NCBI GenBank assembly: GCA_910583615.1
Contig: CAJTXP010000016.1
Coordinates: forward strand, 16,073 to 80,072
Source of the DNA: an uncultured Lachnospiraceae bacterium
GTDB taxonomy: Bacteria > Bacillota > Clostridia > Lachnospirales > Lachnospiraceae
Length of the DNA stretch: 64,000 bases
Reading direction: 5' to 3'
The notes under the pieces were generated by a model that was not told the DNA's origin, ran no database searches, and worked only from the letters and a program-made list of their open reading frames with translations. The position numbers were made by a program, and so were the translations under genes. Numbering within the stretch: the stretch's first letter is position 1; each line of letters begins with the position of its first letter. Shown piece after piece: positions 1 through 8,808 of the stretch.

Positions 1-314
1 TAGATGGAATGCTCTTCATTCTTCCACAGCTTCTTTCCGGTAACCCGAACCGACATGTCGTCCGCCAGCTGGGCTCCGGCCGAGACAATAACCATAAATG
101 CGGTAAACTGAAGCACGTATGCCCCGTTCAGCGACGGAATCACCAGAATCAGAAGATCCATGGTAATGCCGTAAGACAGGCACAGCGGCATATTGAAAAA
201 CCCGCGGTTGCAGAACTTTCCTGTGCGCACCGCCATATACACAACTTCCATGCACCATCCAAGAAAAGCATAACATATCAGAAAAAATAAAAGTTCATAT
301 ACATTGTATTCCAT
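1..314 (-). CDS. Putative ABC-transporter type IV / CmpB-like membrane protein (partial)
   Basis: The 3' end lies outside the window, so only about the first 104 residues are visible. The start ATG (312-314) has an AGGAGA ribosome binding site a few bases upstream. The N-terminus is hydrophobic, followed by the stretch FLGWCMEVVYMAV and then CNRGFFNMPLCLSYG. This pattern is typical of the CmpB-like family (PF06541), small multi-pass membrane proteins of unknown transport role that are common in Clostridia. It follows the 49-residue gene at 332-481 by 17 bp and is probably cotranscribed with it. The family call rests on motif recall only. Confidence 0.7.
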   Translation of the reverse strand, partial: MEYNVYELLFFLICYAFLGWCMEVVYMAVRTGKFCNRGFFNMPLCLSYGITMDLLILVIPSLNGAYVLQFTAFMVIVSAGAQLADDMSVRVTGKKLWKNEEHSI

Positions 315-331
315 GTCTCTGTCTCCTGTCC

Positions 332-481
332 TTACTGCCGTTTTGCCGAATTTCCGGATCCGGAATCCCGGATCTTCTGTACCGCCTTTTTCCTGGTAAA
401 GACAGGAATGAGCGATGCAGAAAATTCCTGATACTCTGCATCGCTCATCTTATTCAGTCTGTCCCTGACTTCTTTTCTCAT
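332..481 (-). CDS. Short protein resembling the N-terminus of a DNA alkylation repair enzyme (possible remnant)
   Basis: This 49-residue frame starts at ATG 479-481 behind a GAGGGA ribosome binding site and ends in TAA at 332-334. It begins MRKEVRDRLNKMSDAEYQEF and continues with SASLIP. This resembles the first helices of AlkD-like DNA alkylation repair proteins, whose N-terminus typically runs as a lysine-rich helix followed by YxxFxxxLIP. The catalytic HEAT-repeat region is absent, and the frame ends in a polar tail (GSGNSAKRQ). It is most simply a truncated remnant that still has a translation start, but a genuine small protein cannot be excluded. Confidence 0.4.
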   Translation of the reverse strand: MRKEVRDRLNKMSDAEYQEFSASLIPVFTRKKAVQKIRDSGSGNSAKRQ

Positions 482-610
482 CTGTATCCCTCATCATTAT
501 ACGATATATTTTATCATGGCCGAAAGTTTCGCCTGCATGCCCGCTGCGCAGCAGCAGTCTGCACCTGCTCTCAAAGCATATAATATATCAGTATACAGAC
601 AGTCGTGACA

Positions 611-1450
611 TTATTCAAGATTTAATTTTTTAGACAAAATCCTCTCCGTAATGATATGAAGAATAACAATCTGTAAAACTGCAGCAGCAATCATATACAA
701 AAGATACAGGCTGCTCATTGCCTCCATCAATCCCCAGGACATTCCATAGTAGTTGATGTCCGGCAATACATATCCCATAACCGCTCCGATTATATTTTCC
801 ACTACTGACGTAATGATCGAGATTCCTATATAGGAAAGACAGGAGCCAACTACTTTATGCGTTGCAAACAGATGCCCCAGCGACATGGCCGCATACACAT
901 GATAAATGCTTCCCGCAGTTCCCAGAATCATCATAATGATAAAAAGCAGCAGATTGATCCAGAATACCGGCCCCAGTTCCACAAAGCTGTCCAGAAAGTT
1001 TTTCCATATATATGCGAATATATAGACTACATCGCTGGTGGAAAACACCGCCAGAATCATTCCGGAAAAAATGCCCACCACAATGCTGACAGAAGCAACC
1101 AGTGTCGCCGTCAGCGCCTTGGATACGATCAGCTCCCATACTTTCACCGGAAGCGTAAACATCAGATACCCCTCTTCCTTCAGAAGTCCGTTCCAGAATC
1201 TCTGAATTACGAACATGATGGTCATCACCAGAAGTCCGATCAGCACCGCCATAAACAACAAAATCATAATCACCATCAGAATACTGTTACCGGCATTCAC
1301 GATCCAGCCCATCATGGGACTGTTCGCCCACTCCACAACTCCCCGTATGGAAAAGCTTAAAAGCAGCGAAATCACCGGCGCCAGGATCCACATGGGGATA
1401 AATGCCCTTGACATGGATTTCATATCATATTTCATCAGTTTTCCCAGCAT
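611..1450 (-). CDS. ABC transporter membrane subunit (ABC-2-like)
   Basis: This is a membrane protein of about 279 residues with at least six hydrophobic segments (e.g. MILLFMAVLIGLLVMTIMF near the middle). It has no soluble domain of note. I chose ATG 1448-1450 because it overlaps the stop of the upstream ATPase gene (TAATG) and sits about 9 bases from GGGAGG; an ATG six bases upstream is closer to the site. The neighbouring ATPase and GntR regulator make it the permease half of a YtrABC-like transporter. The substrate is unknown; such systems often respond to cell-envelope stress or efflux needs. Confidence 0.8.
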   Translation of the reverse strand: MLGKLMKYDMKSMSRAFIPMWILAPVISLLLSFSIRGVVEWANSPMMGWIVNAGNSILMVIMILLFMAVLIGLLVMTIMFVIQRFWNGLLKEEGYLMFTLPVKVWELIVSKALTATLVASVSIVVGIFSGMILAVFSTSDVVYIFAYIWKNFLDSFVELGPVFWINLLLFIIMMILGTAGSIYHVYAAMSLGHLFATHKVVGSCLSYIGISIITSVVENIIGAVMGYVLPDINYYGMSWGLMEAMSSLYLLYMIAAAVLQIVILHIITERILSKKLNLE

Positions 1451-2175
1451 TACCATTCACCTCCCCCGAACGGAACCGTCCGAAACACTTCACGGAACAG
1501 TTCATCTACGGATCTGCCTTCTTTTTCCCGGATATCATCTACCAGCTCCTGACGGATTATCTGCCCGTTCTGGATAAACAGTACTTCATCCAGCACCCGC
1601 TCCACATCAGAAATCAGATGCGTAGAAATCAACACCGTTCCTTCCGGATTATAATTATTCAAAATCGTTGACAGGATATAATCCCGCGCCGCCGGATCCA
1701 CGCCGGCAATCGGTTCATCCAGAAGATACAGTTTTGCTCTGCGGCTCATGGCCAGAACCAGCTGCACCTTCTCCTTCGTCCCTTTGGAAAGAGTCTTCAT
1801 GCGAAGCTTTTCATCAATCTGCAGAGCTTTGCACATATGTTCCGCCTTCTCCCGGTCAAAATCCATATAAAAATCTTCAAACAGGTCAAACAGATCTCTG
1901 ACTTTCATCCATCCTGCAAAGTAGGGTTTATCCGGCAGATAACTGATGATCGACTTTGTGTAGACGCCCGGCTCTGCGCCATCCACCAGTACGATGCCGT
2001 TATCTGCCGTCAGAAGCCCGTTCAGTATCTTGATCAGTGTAGTCTTCCCGGAACCGTTCGGACCCAGAAGCCCCACGATCCTGCCGCTTTCCAGCTGCAG
2101 GTTCAGCCCCCGCAGCGCCGGCCTGCTGCCATAACTCTTCCACACATCCTGACATTGAATCAACATCCCGCTCAT
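1450..2175 (-). CDS. ABC transporter ATP-binding protein
   Basis: A 241-residue ABC ATPase. The Walker A motif GPNGSGKTT lies near residue 40, and the Walker B region ending LYLLDEPIAGVDPAA lies near residue 155. The signature stretch is degenerate (TLSKGTKEKVQLVLAM), as is common in YtrB/BcrA-type exporters. The gene starts immediately after the GntR regulator stop and overlaps the start of the permease, so the three genes form one operon read leftwards. It presumably powers the neighbouring permease. Confidence 0.92.
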   Translation of the reverse strand: MSGMLIQCQDVWKSYGSRPALRGLNLQLESGRIVGLLGPNGSGKTTLIKILNGLLTADNGIVLVDGAEPGVYTKSIISYLPDKPYFAGWMKVRDLFDLFEDFYMDFDREKAEHMCKALQIDEKLRMKTLSKGTKEKVQLVLAMSRRAKLYLLDEPIAGVDPAARDYILSTILNNYNPEGTVLISTHLISDVERVLDEVLFIQNGQIIRQELVDDIREKEGRSVDELFREVFRTVPFGGGEW

Positions 2176-2535
2176 CTATCCATTTCTCCTTTTCAACAGC
2201 GCCAGAGCCTGTTCCTCTGTATAGCCAAGCTCTGCGGCAGAATCATAAAACTGTCTGATAATATTTTCTGCCAGTGTCCTTCTCATACCCTCAAGTATGG
2301 CTCCGTCCTCTGTCACCGTCCTCCCCATGGTACGGTTTGTCACTGTAAGCCCGTCGTTGTCCAGAGCTGCCAGAGCCCGCTGCATCGTATTGGGGTTCAC
2401 TCCCGCTTCTGCTGCAAGCTCCCTCACGCTTGGTAATTTTTCCCCTGCATGATACCAGCCTGACAGAATCTTTCTTGTCAGCTGTTCCTGCAGCTGTATC
2501 CATATAGGGCGATTGTCATCCAGTTTCCATTCCAT
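2176..2535 (-). CDS. GntR-family transcriptional regulator (YtrA subfamily)
   Basis: At 119 residues it has the short YtrA architecture: an N-terminal winged helix-turn-helix and only a short helical tail in place of a large ligand domain. The GntR pattern is clear, with PIWIQLQEQLTRKILSG, then KLPSVRELAAEAGVNPNTMQRAL. It is the first gene of the operon with the ABC ATPase and permease, and starts behind AAAGGAG. Family members usually repress their own ABC operon. An inverted repeat at 2565-2586 in its leader is the obvious operator candidate. Confidence 0.93.
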   Translation of the reverse strand: MEWKLDDNRPIWIQLQEQLTRKILSGWYHAGEKLPSVRELAAEAGVNPNTMQRALAALDNDGLTVTNRTMGRTVTEDGAILEGMRRTLAENIIRQFYDSAAELGYTEEQALALLKRRNG

Positions 2536-2564
2536 CTGCCCTCTCCTTTCGTCTGGTTGTGTCG

Positions 2565-2586
2565 TTGTATTATTTATTTAATACAA
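2565..2586. promoter_or_regulatory. Candidate operator of the GntR/ABC operon
   Basis: A perfect 8-bp inverted repeat, TTGTATTA-N6-TAATACAA, lies 30-51 bp upstream of the GntR start. The AT-rich dyad with short spacing fits YtrA-type operators and sits where a -10 region would be expected, so binding would block transcription. The position and symmetry are seen directly; regulation by the adjacent GntR protein is inferred. Confidence 0.6.
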
Positions 2587-2640
2587 TAATATATCAATTC
2601 TTCTGTTTTGTCAACCAGATTTCCGTAAATTTCCACAAAA

Positions 2641-2702
2641 AGCTGCTACAGAAAACGCTCCTGCCTGAGTACACAGGCAGGAGCGTCTTCTGCAACATCC
2701 CC
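2641..2702 (-). terminator. Intrinsic terminator downstream of the solute-binding protein gene
   Basis: A long imperfect hairpin with about 25-bp arms (core ACGCTCCTGCCT / AGGCAGGAGCGT, loop about 8 bases). On the minus strand it is followed by a CTTTTT run. It lies about 95 bp after the stop of the 2799-4103 gene and before the divergent control region of the GntR operon. Confidence 0.7.
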
Positions 2703-2798
2703 TTGTCTGATCCAGTCCATGCAACACGGATGAATACGCAGGCAGAGACATGTTCCGCAGCAGCCCTGAGAGTGCCCGGCACAAGGTCGGCGAACGTT

Positions 2799-4103
2799 TT
2801 ACGGCAGTCCCTCCTGCAGTCTGTCAAACGCTTCCATGCACTCATCCACAGAAGCTCCGCTCAGCAGTTCCCTCACAATCAGGCAGGTATTTCCCCACAG
2901 TTCCAGCTTTATACCGGCATTCGAGCCCAGCACGTAGACTCCTTCATCAAACCGGTCTCTCAGAGGTTTCAGGGCTTCCACACAATCCACCTTTACATTC
3001 CTGGACGGAGAGATCACCCGGTTATGCTCCGAGTACAGCTGCAACGCCTCATCAGAAGTGATGATCTCTATCACATTCATGGCATCTTCCATATGTTCTG
3101 CATCAGAAGGAACTCCGTATCCGGTCATGGACAGGACCGGCATGGGACCATAATCCGTCGGAAATCCGATCACCTGCATGTGAAAGTCTGTATCTCCGTA
3201 TGCTGTTTTTGTATTTGCAGCCCCCCAGTAAGCCATGACTATCGGCGTCTTCTGTGACAGGAAATCCGGTCTTTCCCCTTCTATTGCTTCATACGTAAAC
3301 GCAGCCTGGGCGTCAATATACCCCAGATCCATCATTTCTTTCAGATATTCAAAACCGGGACGCATATAATCACTGTATCTGGCCTCGTTATTGTTCAAAG
3401 CCTGGATCCCGGCTTCCGTATTCCCTCCGTTGTACAGATCCGCAAACCCGATTGCGAAGACAAACGTCTCCAGCCACCAGCGGTTGGCACCTATGGGAGT
3501 TTCAATCCCGTTCTCTTTAAATATCCGGCAGCATTCCAGCAGATCCTCCGGTTTCTCAGGCAGTTCAAGCCCATACCGGTCAAACATATCCTTATTGATG
3601 AACAGTCCATAGGCCACAACTTCCTGAGGGATTGCCACCAGTTTTCCATCGACTGTATTGGCAGTCTTCACTACCTCCCGCAGGTTCTCTGCGCTCTCCA
3701 GTCCGGACAGGTCTGCCAGCCTGCCCTCCACGCCCAGTGCCTTGATCGTATCCGGATTCATCAGATACAGATCATCCATATGATTTCTCGCACGGTCCAA
3801 AGCCACCTCATCATAAGTTTTTTCCTGATAGTTGTCAGCCGTATAGGTCCTGTAAGCCACTGTCAGATCCAGCGCTTCCTCTGCCATGATAAACGTCAGA
3901 TCCGCAGCGCTCCTTGCCGTATTTTTCGCATCGGGATTTGATTTTTCCATGGGTCCGAACAGGTAAACCGTCTTCTCCTCCACTTCCTGCCCGACGACAA
4001 GATTCCGGTCCTCCGGAAATCCTCCCCGTCCGCATGCAGCCGTCGTAAACAGCAGAAATCCCGTAAAGAGCGTCACGGTTGTTCTTTTGACCCTTTTCCC
4101 CAT
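2799..4103 (-). CDS. Extracellular solute-binding lipoprotein (family 1-like)
   Basis: A 434-residue protein with a lipoprotein signal: basic start, hydrophobic core LFTGFLLFTTA, then lipobox TAAC with cysteine near residue 24. The body resembles family 1 sugar-binding proteins, for example LFINKDMFDRYGLELPEKPEDLLE and a C-terminal ALQLYSEHNRVISPSR stretch. It would be anchored outside the membrane. No permease or ATPase adjoins it. It lies 7 bp after a hybrid sensor kinase and is surely cotranscribed with it, so it may feed ligand information to that kinase instead of a transporter. Confidence 0.88.
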   Translation of the reverse strand: MGKRVKRTTVTLFTGFLLFTTAACGRGGFPEDRNLVVGQEVEEKTVYLFGPMEKSNPDAKNTARSAADLTFIMAEEALDLTVAYRTYTADNYQEKTYDEVALDRARNHMDDLYLMNPDTIKALGVEGRLADLSGLESAENLREVVKTANTVDGKLVAIPQEVVAYGLFINKDMFDRYGLELPEKPEDLLECCRIFKENGIETPIGANRWWLETFVFAIGFADLYNGGNTEAGIQALNNNEARYSDYMRPGFEYLKEMMDLGYIDAQAAFTYEAIEGERPDFLSQKTPIVMAYWGAANTKTAYGDTDFHMQVIGFPTDYGPMPVLSMTGYGVPSDAEHMEDAMNVIEIITSDEALQLYSEHNRVISPSRNVKVDCVEALKPLRDRFDEGVYVLGSNAGIKLELWGNTCLIVRELLSGASVDECMEAFDRLQEGLP

Positions 4104-4110
4104 ATACTGC

Positions 4111-6309
4111 TCACACCCTTTCCTTTAATAACTGATTCAGCGCCTTCTTCAGCGCATCCATATTGACCGGCTTGGCCACGTGTGCATCCATCCCTGCATC
4201 CATGGCATCTTTCACATCCTCCGCAAAAGCATTGGCTGTCATGGCAATGATCGGTATGCTCCCTGCCTCCTCATGTGCGGAATTCCTGATTTTTCCCGTC
4301 GCCTCATAACCGTTCATCACCGGCATCTGTACATCCATCAGGACTGCGTCAAAGCTTCCAGGTTCGGAGCCAAGAAAACGTTCTGCCGCCTCCTGGCCAT
4401 TGACCATAATCTCGCATGTCGCTCCCTCAATATCCAGAAGCTCCTGAAGAATCTCCCCATTGATCTCATTATCCTCTGCCACAAGAAAATGCCGTCCCTC
4501 CAGAATATTTCCATAATCATCTTCTTCCCCGCCGCTCCTGTCATCCGCTTCTTCCTGATCCTCTTCCTTCTCTTCTGCAATGCGCAGCGAAAGGTCCACC
4601 GTAAAAAGGCTTCCCCTCCCCACTTCACTGGCCACCTCAATGGTCCCGCCCATAAGTTCCACAATGTTCTTCGTGATGGTCATGCCAAGTCCTGTTCCCT
4701 GAACCTTATTGGTAGTACTGTTCTCCGCTCTGGTAAATGCGTCAAAAATAACCTGCAGATATTCCGGAGTCATACCGCATCCGTTATCCTCCACCTCAAT
4801 CCGGATATGCTCATACTGTTCACTCTGCGGTTCCAGTCCGATTACCCGCAGCTTTACCCATCCGCCTTCCTGTGTATATTTGACTGCATTGGACAACAGA
4901 TTAAGCAGGATCTGATTAAGCCTGGTCTCGTCTCCAGTCAGGCGTTCATGCCGGATACCTGTCTTTGTGATCTCAAAGATCTGATTCTTGTCTCCGGCCG
5001 CCGGGCGGATGATCGCATCCACTGATGAGAGGACATGATTCAGGTCAAACTCATCAATGGTAAGCACCACTTTCCCGCTCTCAATCTTGGACACATCCAG
5101 AATGTCATTGATCAGGCCCAGAAGATGCCTGCCGGACACCATGATCTTCCTCGTATATTCTCTGACCCGCTCCGGATCCCCGACGTTTTGCTCAAGCAGT
5201 GTCGTAAATCCCAGAATGGCATTCATGGGCGTTCGGATATCATGAGACATATTCGACAGAAATGTGGTCTTGGAACTGTTTGCAATCTGTGCCTGCTTCA
5301 GTGCTTCGGACAGCTGAAGATTGTGAAACTCCCGCTCTTTTGCACGTTCTCTCCGAATCTTCTTCTTATGGATTTCATTCATATAAAACAAAAAGCAGCA
5401 GAGCAGAAAAGTTCCCAGCATGACAAATACTACGATCATGATGTTCTGCTTCACTGCGCGCCCTTCCCGCTGTATGGCCTCCACCGGCACATAGCCGATC
5501 AGGTACAGAAAACCATCGCCCACAGACCACATATAGATCAGAGACTCCCTGCCCTGTACATTATGGTAAAACATGACATTGGCCCCATCCGCAATATTTT
5601 CCGTAATCATGTTCTGAATGTCCGCTTCCACAATCTGATTGGCCCGACAGAAATCCTGCAGATTCAGGTGTCCGGCGTCCCGCTCTCCCATACCCTTGGG
5701 CTTCAGTACGAATCTCTGACTCTTCACATCCATGATATAAAGGGTCGCATTGGAGTTATAAAAATTATCCGGAAGGGCTTCGTCAAAAAAATCATATACA
5801 TACTCCATATAAAGTTCCGCAGCCTCTCCATTTTTCTTCACCACCGGACACTTCATGGTATATGCCCATGTTCCCATATTATTCAGATACGACTGAGATA
5901 CCAGAAGTCCCTCCACCGTCTTCCGGCCGGAAAAATCCAGCTCCTCCAGGAGGAACACCTGGTCTGTATTCGAAATCCCCTCTGCTGCCCCTTCATCCAC
6001 GAGCGATACCCGAACCATGGCATTATTCCTGTCGCGTGAGCGGATATACTCTTCAGGATCCTCAGCCACGGACAGTTCTTTTGCCGCCTGTTTCTGATTC
6101 TCCGCCTCCATCTGGAGAATCGTCTCTATCGTTCCCTGGATCAAATCCAGGCTTTCGCTCAGATTCCCAATGGCAGAAACAGACATTTCCTTTGTGATCC
6201 TTCTGGACACAGAAAATACGACTGTGCCAAGGACACAGAAAAACAATATAATGGAAGCGATAAAAAGCTTCCCGCTGTCGAATCCCCTGTTCTTTTTTTC
6301 CTTTTCCAT
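4111..6309 (-). CDS. Membrane hybrid histidine kinase with C-terminal receiver
   Basis: About 732 residues. A transmembrane segment near residues 15-35 and a second near 290-315 bracket a roughly 250-residue extracellular sensor region. A short coiled segment leads into the HisKA domain with the phosphorylatable His in FLSNMSHDIRTPMNAI. Then come the HATPase boxes (DNGCGM; GTGLGM) and an acidic linker. A receiver domain follows with LMDVQMPVMNGYEAT, and it ends in KPVNMDALKKAL. There is no DNA-binding or HPt domain. The downstream lipoprotein gene follows by 7 bp. I chose the ATG at 6307-6309; a GTG two codons earlier is possible. Confidence 0.93.
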   Translation of the reverse strand: MEKEKKNRGFDSGKLFIASIILFFCVLGTVVFSVSRRITKEMSVSAIGNLSESLDLIQGTIETILQMEAENQKQAAKELSVAEDPEEYIRSRDRNNAMVRVSLVDEGAAEGISNTDQVFLLEELDFSGRKTVEGLLVSQSYLNNMGTWAYTMKCPVVKKNGEAAELYMEYVYDFFDEALPDNFYNSNATLYIMDVKSQRFVLKPKGMGERDAGHLNLQDFCRANQIVEADIQNMITENIADGANVMFYHNVQGRESLIYMWSVGDGFLYLIGYVPVEAIQREGRAVKQNIMIVVFVMLGTFLLCCFLFYMNEIHKKKIRRERAKEREFHNLQLSEALKQAQIANSSKTTFLSNMSHDIRTPMNAILGFTTLLEQNVGDPERVREYTRKIMVSGRHLLGLINDILDVSKIESGKVVLTIDEFDLNHVLSSVDAIIRPAAGDKNQIFEITKTGIRHERLTGDETRLNQILLNLLSNAVKYTQEGGWVKLRVIGLEPQSEQYEHIRIEVEDNGCGMTPEYLQVIFDAFTRAENSTTNKVQGTGLGMTITKNIVELMGGTIEVASEVGRGSLFTVDLSLRIAEEKEEDQEEADDRSGGEEDDYGNILEGRHFLVAEDNEINGEILQELLDIEGATCEIMVNGQEAAERFLGSEPGSFDAVLMDVQMPVMNGYEATGKIRNSAHEEAGSIPIIAMTANAFAEDVKDAMDAGMDAHVAKPVNMDALKKALNQLLKERV

Positions 6310-6435
6310 CTTCACCTTACACCTGTTATTCCCGAATCAATGCTGCCTATATTTATATTATAATCTGAAATACAAATATCGGCAATCAATTTTTCAATCG
6401 GCAGGCGTCCCGGACGGCGTGGGTATAAAAAGCAA

Positions 6436-8490
6436 CTATAAGAAAAAGGATCCGACCTGGTAGACCAGAAACGCTGCGGTCCATGCCGTCGCCAGCTGGA
6501 ATGCCGCCATGGCGCCTGTCCATTTCCAGCTTCCGGTCTCTCTCCTGATGGTCGCCACTGCCGCCATACAGGGCACATACAGCAGACAGAACACCATCAG
6601 TGCATAGGCGTTCAACGCGCCAAATCCCATACTGCCAAGCAATACGGACAGACTCGACATCCCTGCTTCCGTCGTAACATTTCCGATTCCGAACAGGACA
6701 GAACAGCTGGACACTACCACTTCCTTGGCTGCAATACCGGAGATCAGAGCCAGTACGATCTGCCAGTATCCAAGACCGACGGGCGCAAAAACCGGCACCA
6801 GTACCTTCCCGATGTAAGCTCCGAAGCTCTGATCCATATTCGACGTAAATCCATGAAAACCAAAGTTCATCACCAGCCACATGACAACAGACGCCAGAAA
6901 AATCGTAGTCCCTGCCTTGGACAGATAGTCCTTGATCTTTTCTGAGACATAGACATAGATCGTATGCGCATTGGGGGTCTTATACTCCGGAAGCTCAATC
7001 AGCAGCATATTGCCGTCTTTTCCCCTGTCTGCAGACTTCAGCACAAAAGCGGTCAGAATCGCCGCCGCAAGTCCCAGCACATACATGGAAAATGCTGCAA
7101 TCATCGCCCGGTCTCCAAAAAACAGTTCTGAAAACATGACATAAATCGGAAGCCTTGCACTGCAGGACATAAACGGAGTGATCAGAATCGTCTTCATCCG
7201 ATCCCTCCGGTTTTCCAGTACCCTGGAAGCCATGACGGCAGGCACCGTGCAGCCAAAACCCAGAAGCATGGGCAGAAATGCCCGTCCGGACAGTCCGATC
7301 CTGCCCATAATGCCGTCCATCACATAGGCAACCCTTGCCATATATCCGCTGTCTTCCAGAAAGGCCAGCGCCAGGAACAGGATAAATATATTGGGCAGGA
7401 AGGTCAGAATACCTCCAACGCCGGCAATGATGCCGTCCGTAATCAGGGAAATCAGCATATCAGCCGTTCCCATGGCAAGAAGCCCGCCGGTCACTGCATC
7501 TGTCAGCCATTCCAGCAGCACCTCAAAATACCCTTTCAGCCAGTCCCCCACTGTAAAGGTCAGAAAGAATACGCCTGCCATGATCAGCAGAAACACCGGA
7601 AGCCCCAGAACCGGATGGGTCAGTATCCGGTCGGTCCGGTCCGTCGACTCCGCCTTTCTCGTCCGGTTCGCCACACACTCTGCAATCACTTCTTCAATAA
7701 ACCCAAACTTCTGATTAATGATCTCTTTCTCATAGTCCTGATCCAGAATATCGGAAAAATCCAGCGGATATTTTTCTTTCAGTTCCTGATCGTTTTCCAG
7801 GATCTTGATGGCATGCCATCTGAGATTATCCATACCTGGATATGTCTTTTTCAGGCGCTCTCCGATTTCGTCGATCTTGTCCTCAATCTCATCGGTATAC
7901 ACCATGGCATAATATTTATGATGTTCCCCTGCATCCTTATGGCTGCTGGTTTCCGGATCATGATGATGAATGAGTTTCTCTCCCTGCGCCTTATCCTGAT
8001 GATGAGCCACTGTATGGATCAGAATTTCCAGTCCCGTCTTACGTCTTGCCGACACCGGAACACAGGGAATTCCCAGCATCTCCGGAAGACGGTGAAGATC
8101 GATCTCCATTCCCCGTTCCTGCACAATATCCATCATGTTCAGCGCCAGCACCACCGGCTTTCCAAGCTCTATCAGCTGCAGCGTCAGATACAGATTCCGT
8201 TCCAGCGCCGAGGCATCCGCAACATCCACGATTACGTCCACGTCATCGCTTAAAATATACTGCCTTGTAACGGTTTCTTCCATTGTATAAGAAGCCAGGC
8301 TGTACGTCCCCGGCAGATCCACAAGCCGGTATGTCTCATCATGAAGCCGCATGGCGCCTTCCTTCTTCTCCACAGTCACGCCCGGCCAGTTGGCCACCTT
8401 CAGATTCGCCCCTGTATAGGCGTTGAACAGCGTCGTTTTTCCACAGTTCGGATTTCCCACAAATCCGATCGTCAATTCTTTTGTGCTCAT
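6436..8490 (-). CDS. feoB: Ferrous iron transport protein B
   Basis: A 684-residue Fe(II) transporter. The N-terminal G domain has G1 GNPNCGKTT, G3 DLPGTYSL and G4 NMMD. A cytosolic helical region follows, and then the membrane domain with the two Gate motifs, including GCTVPAVMASR and a later MSCSARLPIYV. A histidine-rich insert (HHHDPETSSHKDAGEHH) lies around residues 175-190. The start overlaps the feoA stop by 4 bp, giving translational coupling. Expression is probably iron-repressed through the palindrome upstream of feoA. Confidence 0.97.
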   Translation of the reverse strand: MSTKELTIGFVGNPNCGKTTLFNAYTGANLKVANWPGVTVEKKEGAMRLHDETYRLVDLPGTYSLASYTMEETVTRQYILSDDVDVIVDVADASALERNLYLTLQLIELGKPVVLALNMMDIVQERGMEIDLHRLPEMLGIPCVPVSARRKTGLEILIHTVAHHQDKAQGEKLIHHHDPETSSHKDAGEHHKYYAMVYTDEIEDKIDEIGERLKKTYPGMDNLRWHAIKILENDQELKEKYPLDFSDILDQDYEKEIINQKFGFIEEVIAECVANRTRKAESTDRTDRILTHPVLGLPVFLLIMAGVFFLTFTVGDWLKGYFEVLLEWLTDAVTGGLLAMGTADMLISLITDGIIAGVGGILTFLPNIFILFLALAFLEDSGYMARVAYVMDGIMGRIGLSGRAFLPMLLGFGCTVPAVMASRVLENRRDRMKTILITPFMSCSARLPIYVMFSELFFGDRAMIAAFSMYVLGLAAAILTAFVLKSADRGKDGNMLLIELPEYKTPNAHTIYVYVSEKIKDYLSKAGTTIFLASVVMWLVMNFGFHGFTSNMDQSFGAYIGKVLVPVFAPVGLGYWQIVLALISGIAAKEVVVSSCSVLFGIGNVTTEAGMSSLSVLLGSMGFGALNAYALMVFCLLYVPCMAAVATIRRETGSWKWTGAMAAFQLATAWTAAFLVYQVGSFFL

Positions 8491-8708
8491 ACCTCTTTCA
8501 CCTCAACATGCTCCGTAATACTCTGCCCCATTGCAAAACGGGTGCCCCGTATTTTAATGATCATGGCGCCTTTTCTCTTCCGGTTCACTACTGTGATCCT
8601 TGTTCCTTCCAGCATCCCGAGAACCTCCAGACGCCTTTCCGTCTGTAACGGAAGATCCATATGCACTACCTGCAGAGTACTGCCTTTTTGTCCTTCGTAT
8701 AATTTCAT
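8487..8708 (-). CDS. feoA: Ferrous iron transport protein A
   Basis: A 73-residue SH3-like FeoA protein with the typical stretch RRLEVLGMLEGTRITVVNRKRKGAMIIKIRG. I chose the ATG at 8706-8708, preceded by GGAGAG. An ATG further upstream at 8742-8744 would put the first codons inside the regulatory palindrome and lacks a good ribosome binding site. It is the first gene of the feoAB operon and modulates FeoB activity. Confidence 0.93.
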   Translation of the reverse strand: MKLYEGQKGSTLQVVHMDLPLQTERRLEVLGMLEGTRITVVNRKRKGAMIIKIRGTRFAMGQSITEHVEVKEV

Positions 8709-8733
8709 ATCACTCTCCAGCTTTCCTGACATA

Positions 8734-8772
8734 ATATAATGCAATTGATAATAATTATCAATTGCATTATAT
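8734..8772. promoter_or_regulatory. Fur-box-like palindrome upstream of feoAB
   Basis: A perfect 39-bp palindrome centred on 8753. Its core GATAATAATTATC closely resembles the inner part of the Fur consensus (GATAATGATAATCATTATC), flanked by CAATT arms. It lies 26 bp upstream of the feoA start. An iron-responsive repressor (Fur or a DtxR-like protein) is the natural reader. The symmetry is observed; the regulator is inferred from the gene it controls. Confidence 0.8.
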
Positions 8773-8808
8773 AAGATACCGCCGGCTTTGACAAGCCTGA
8801 ATCTTCGT

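Noticed and set aside
6316..6435. A possible riboswitch or promoter region between feoB and the first hybrid kinase
   Set aside because: Only a weak 5-bp stem is visible and no known riboswitch core was recognised.
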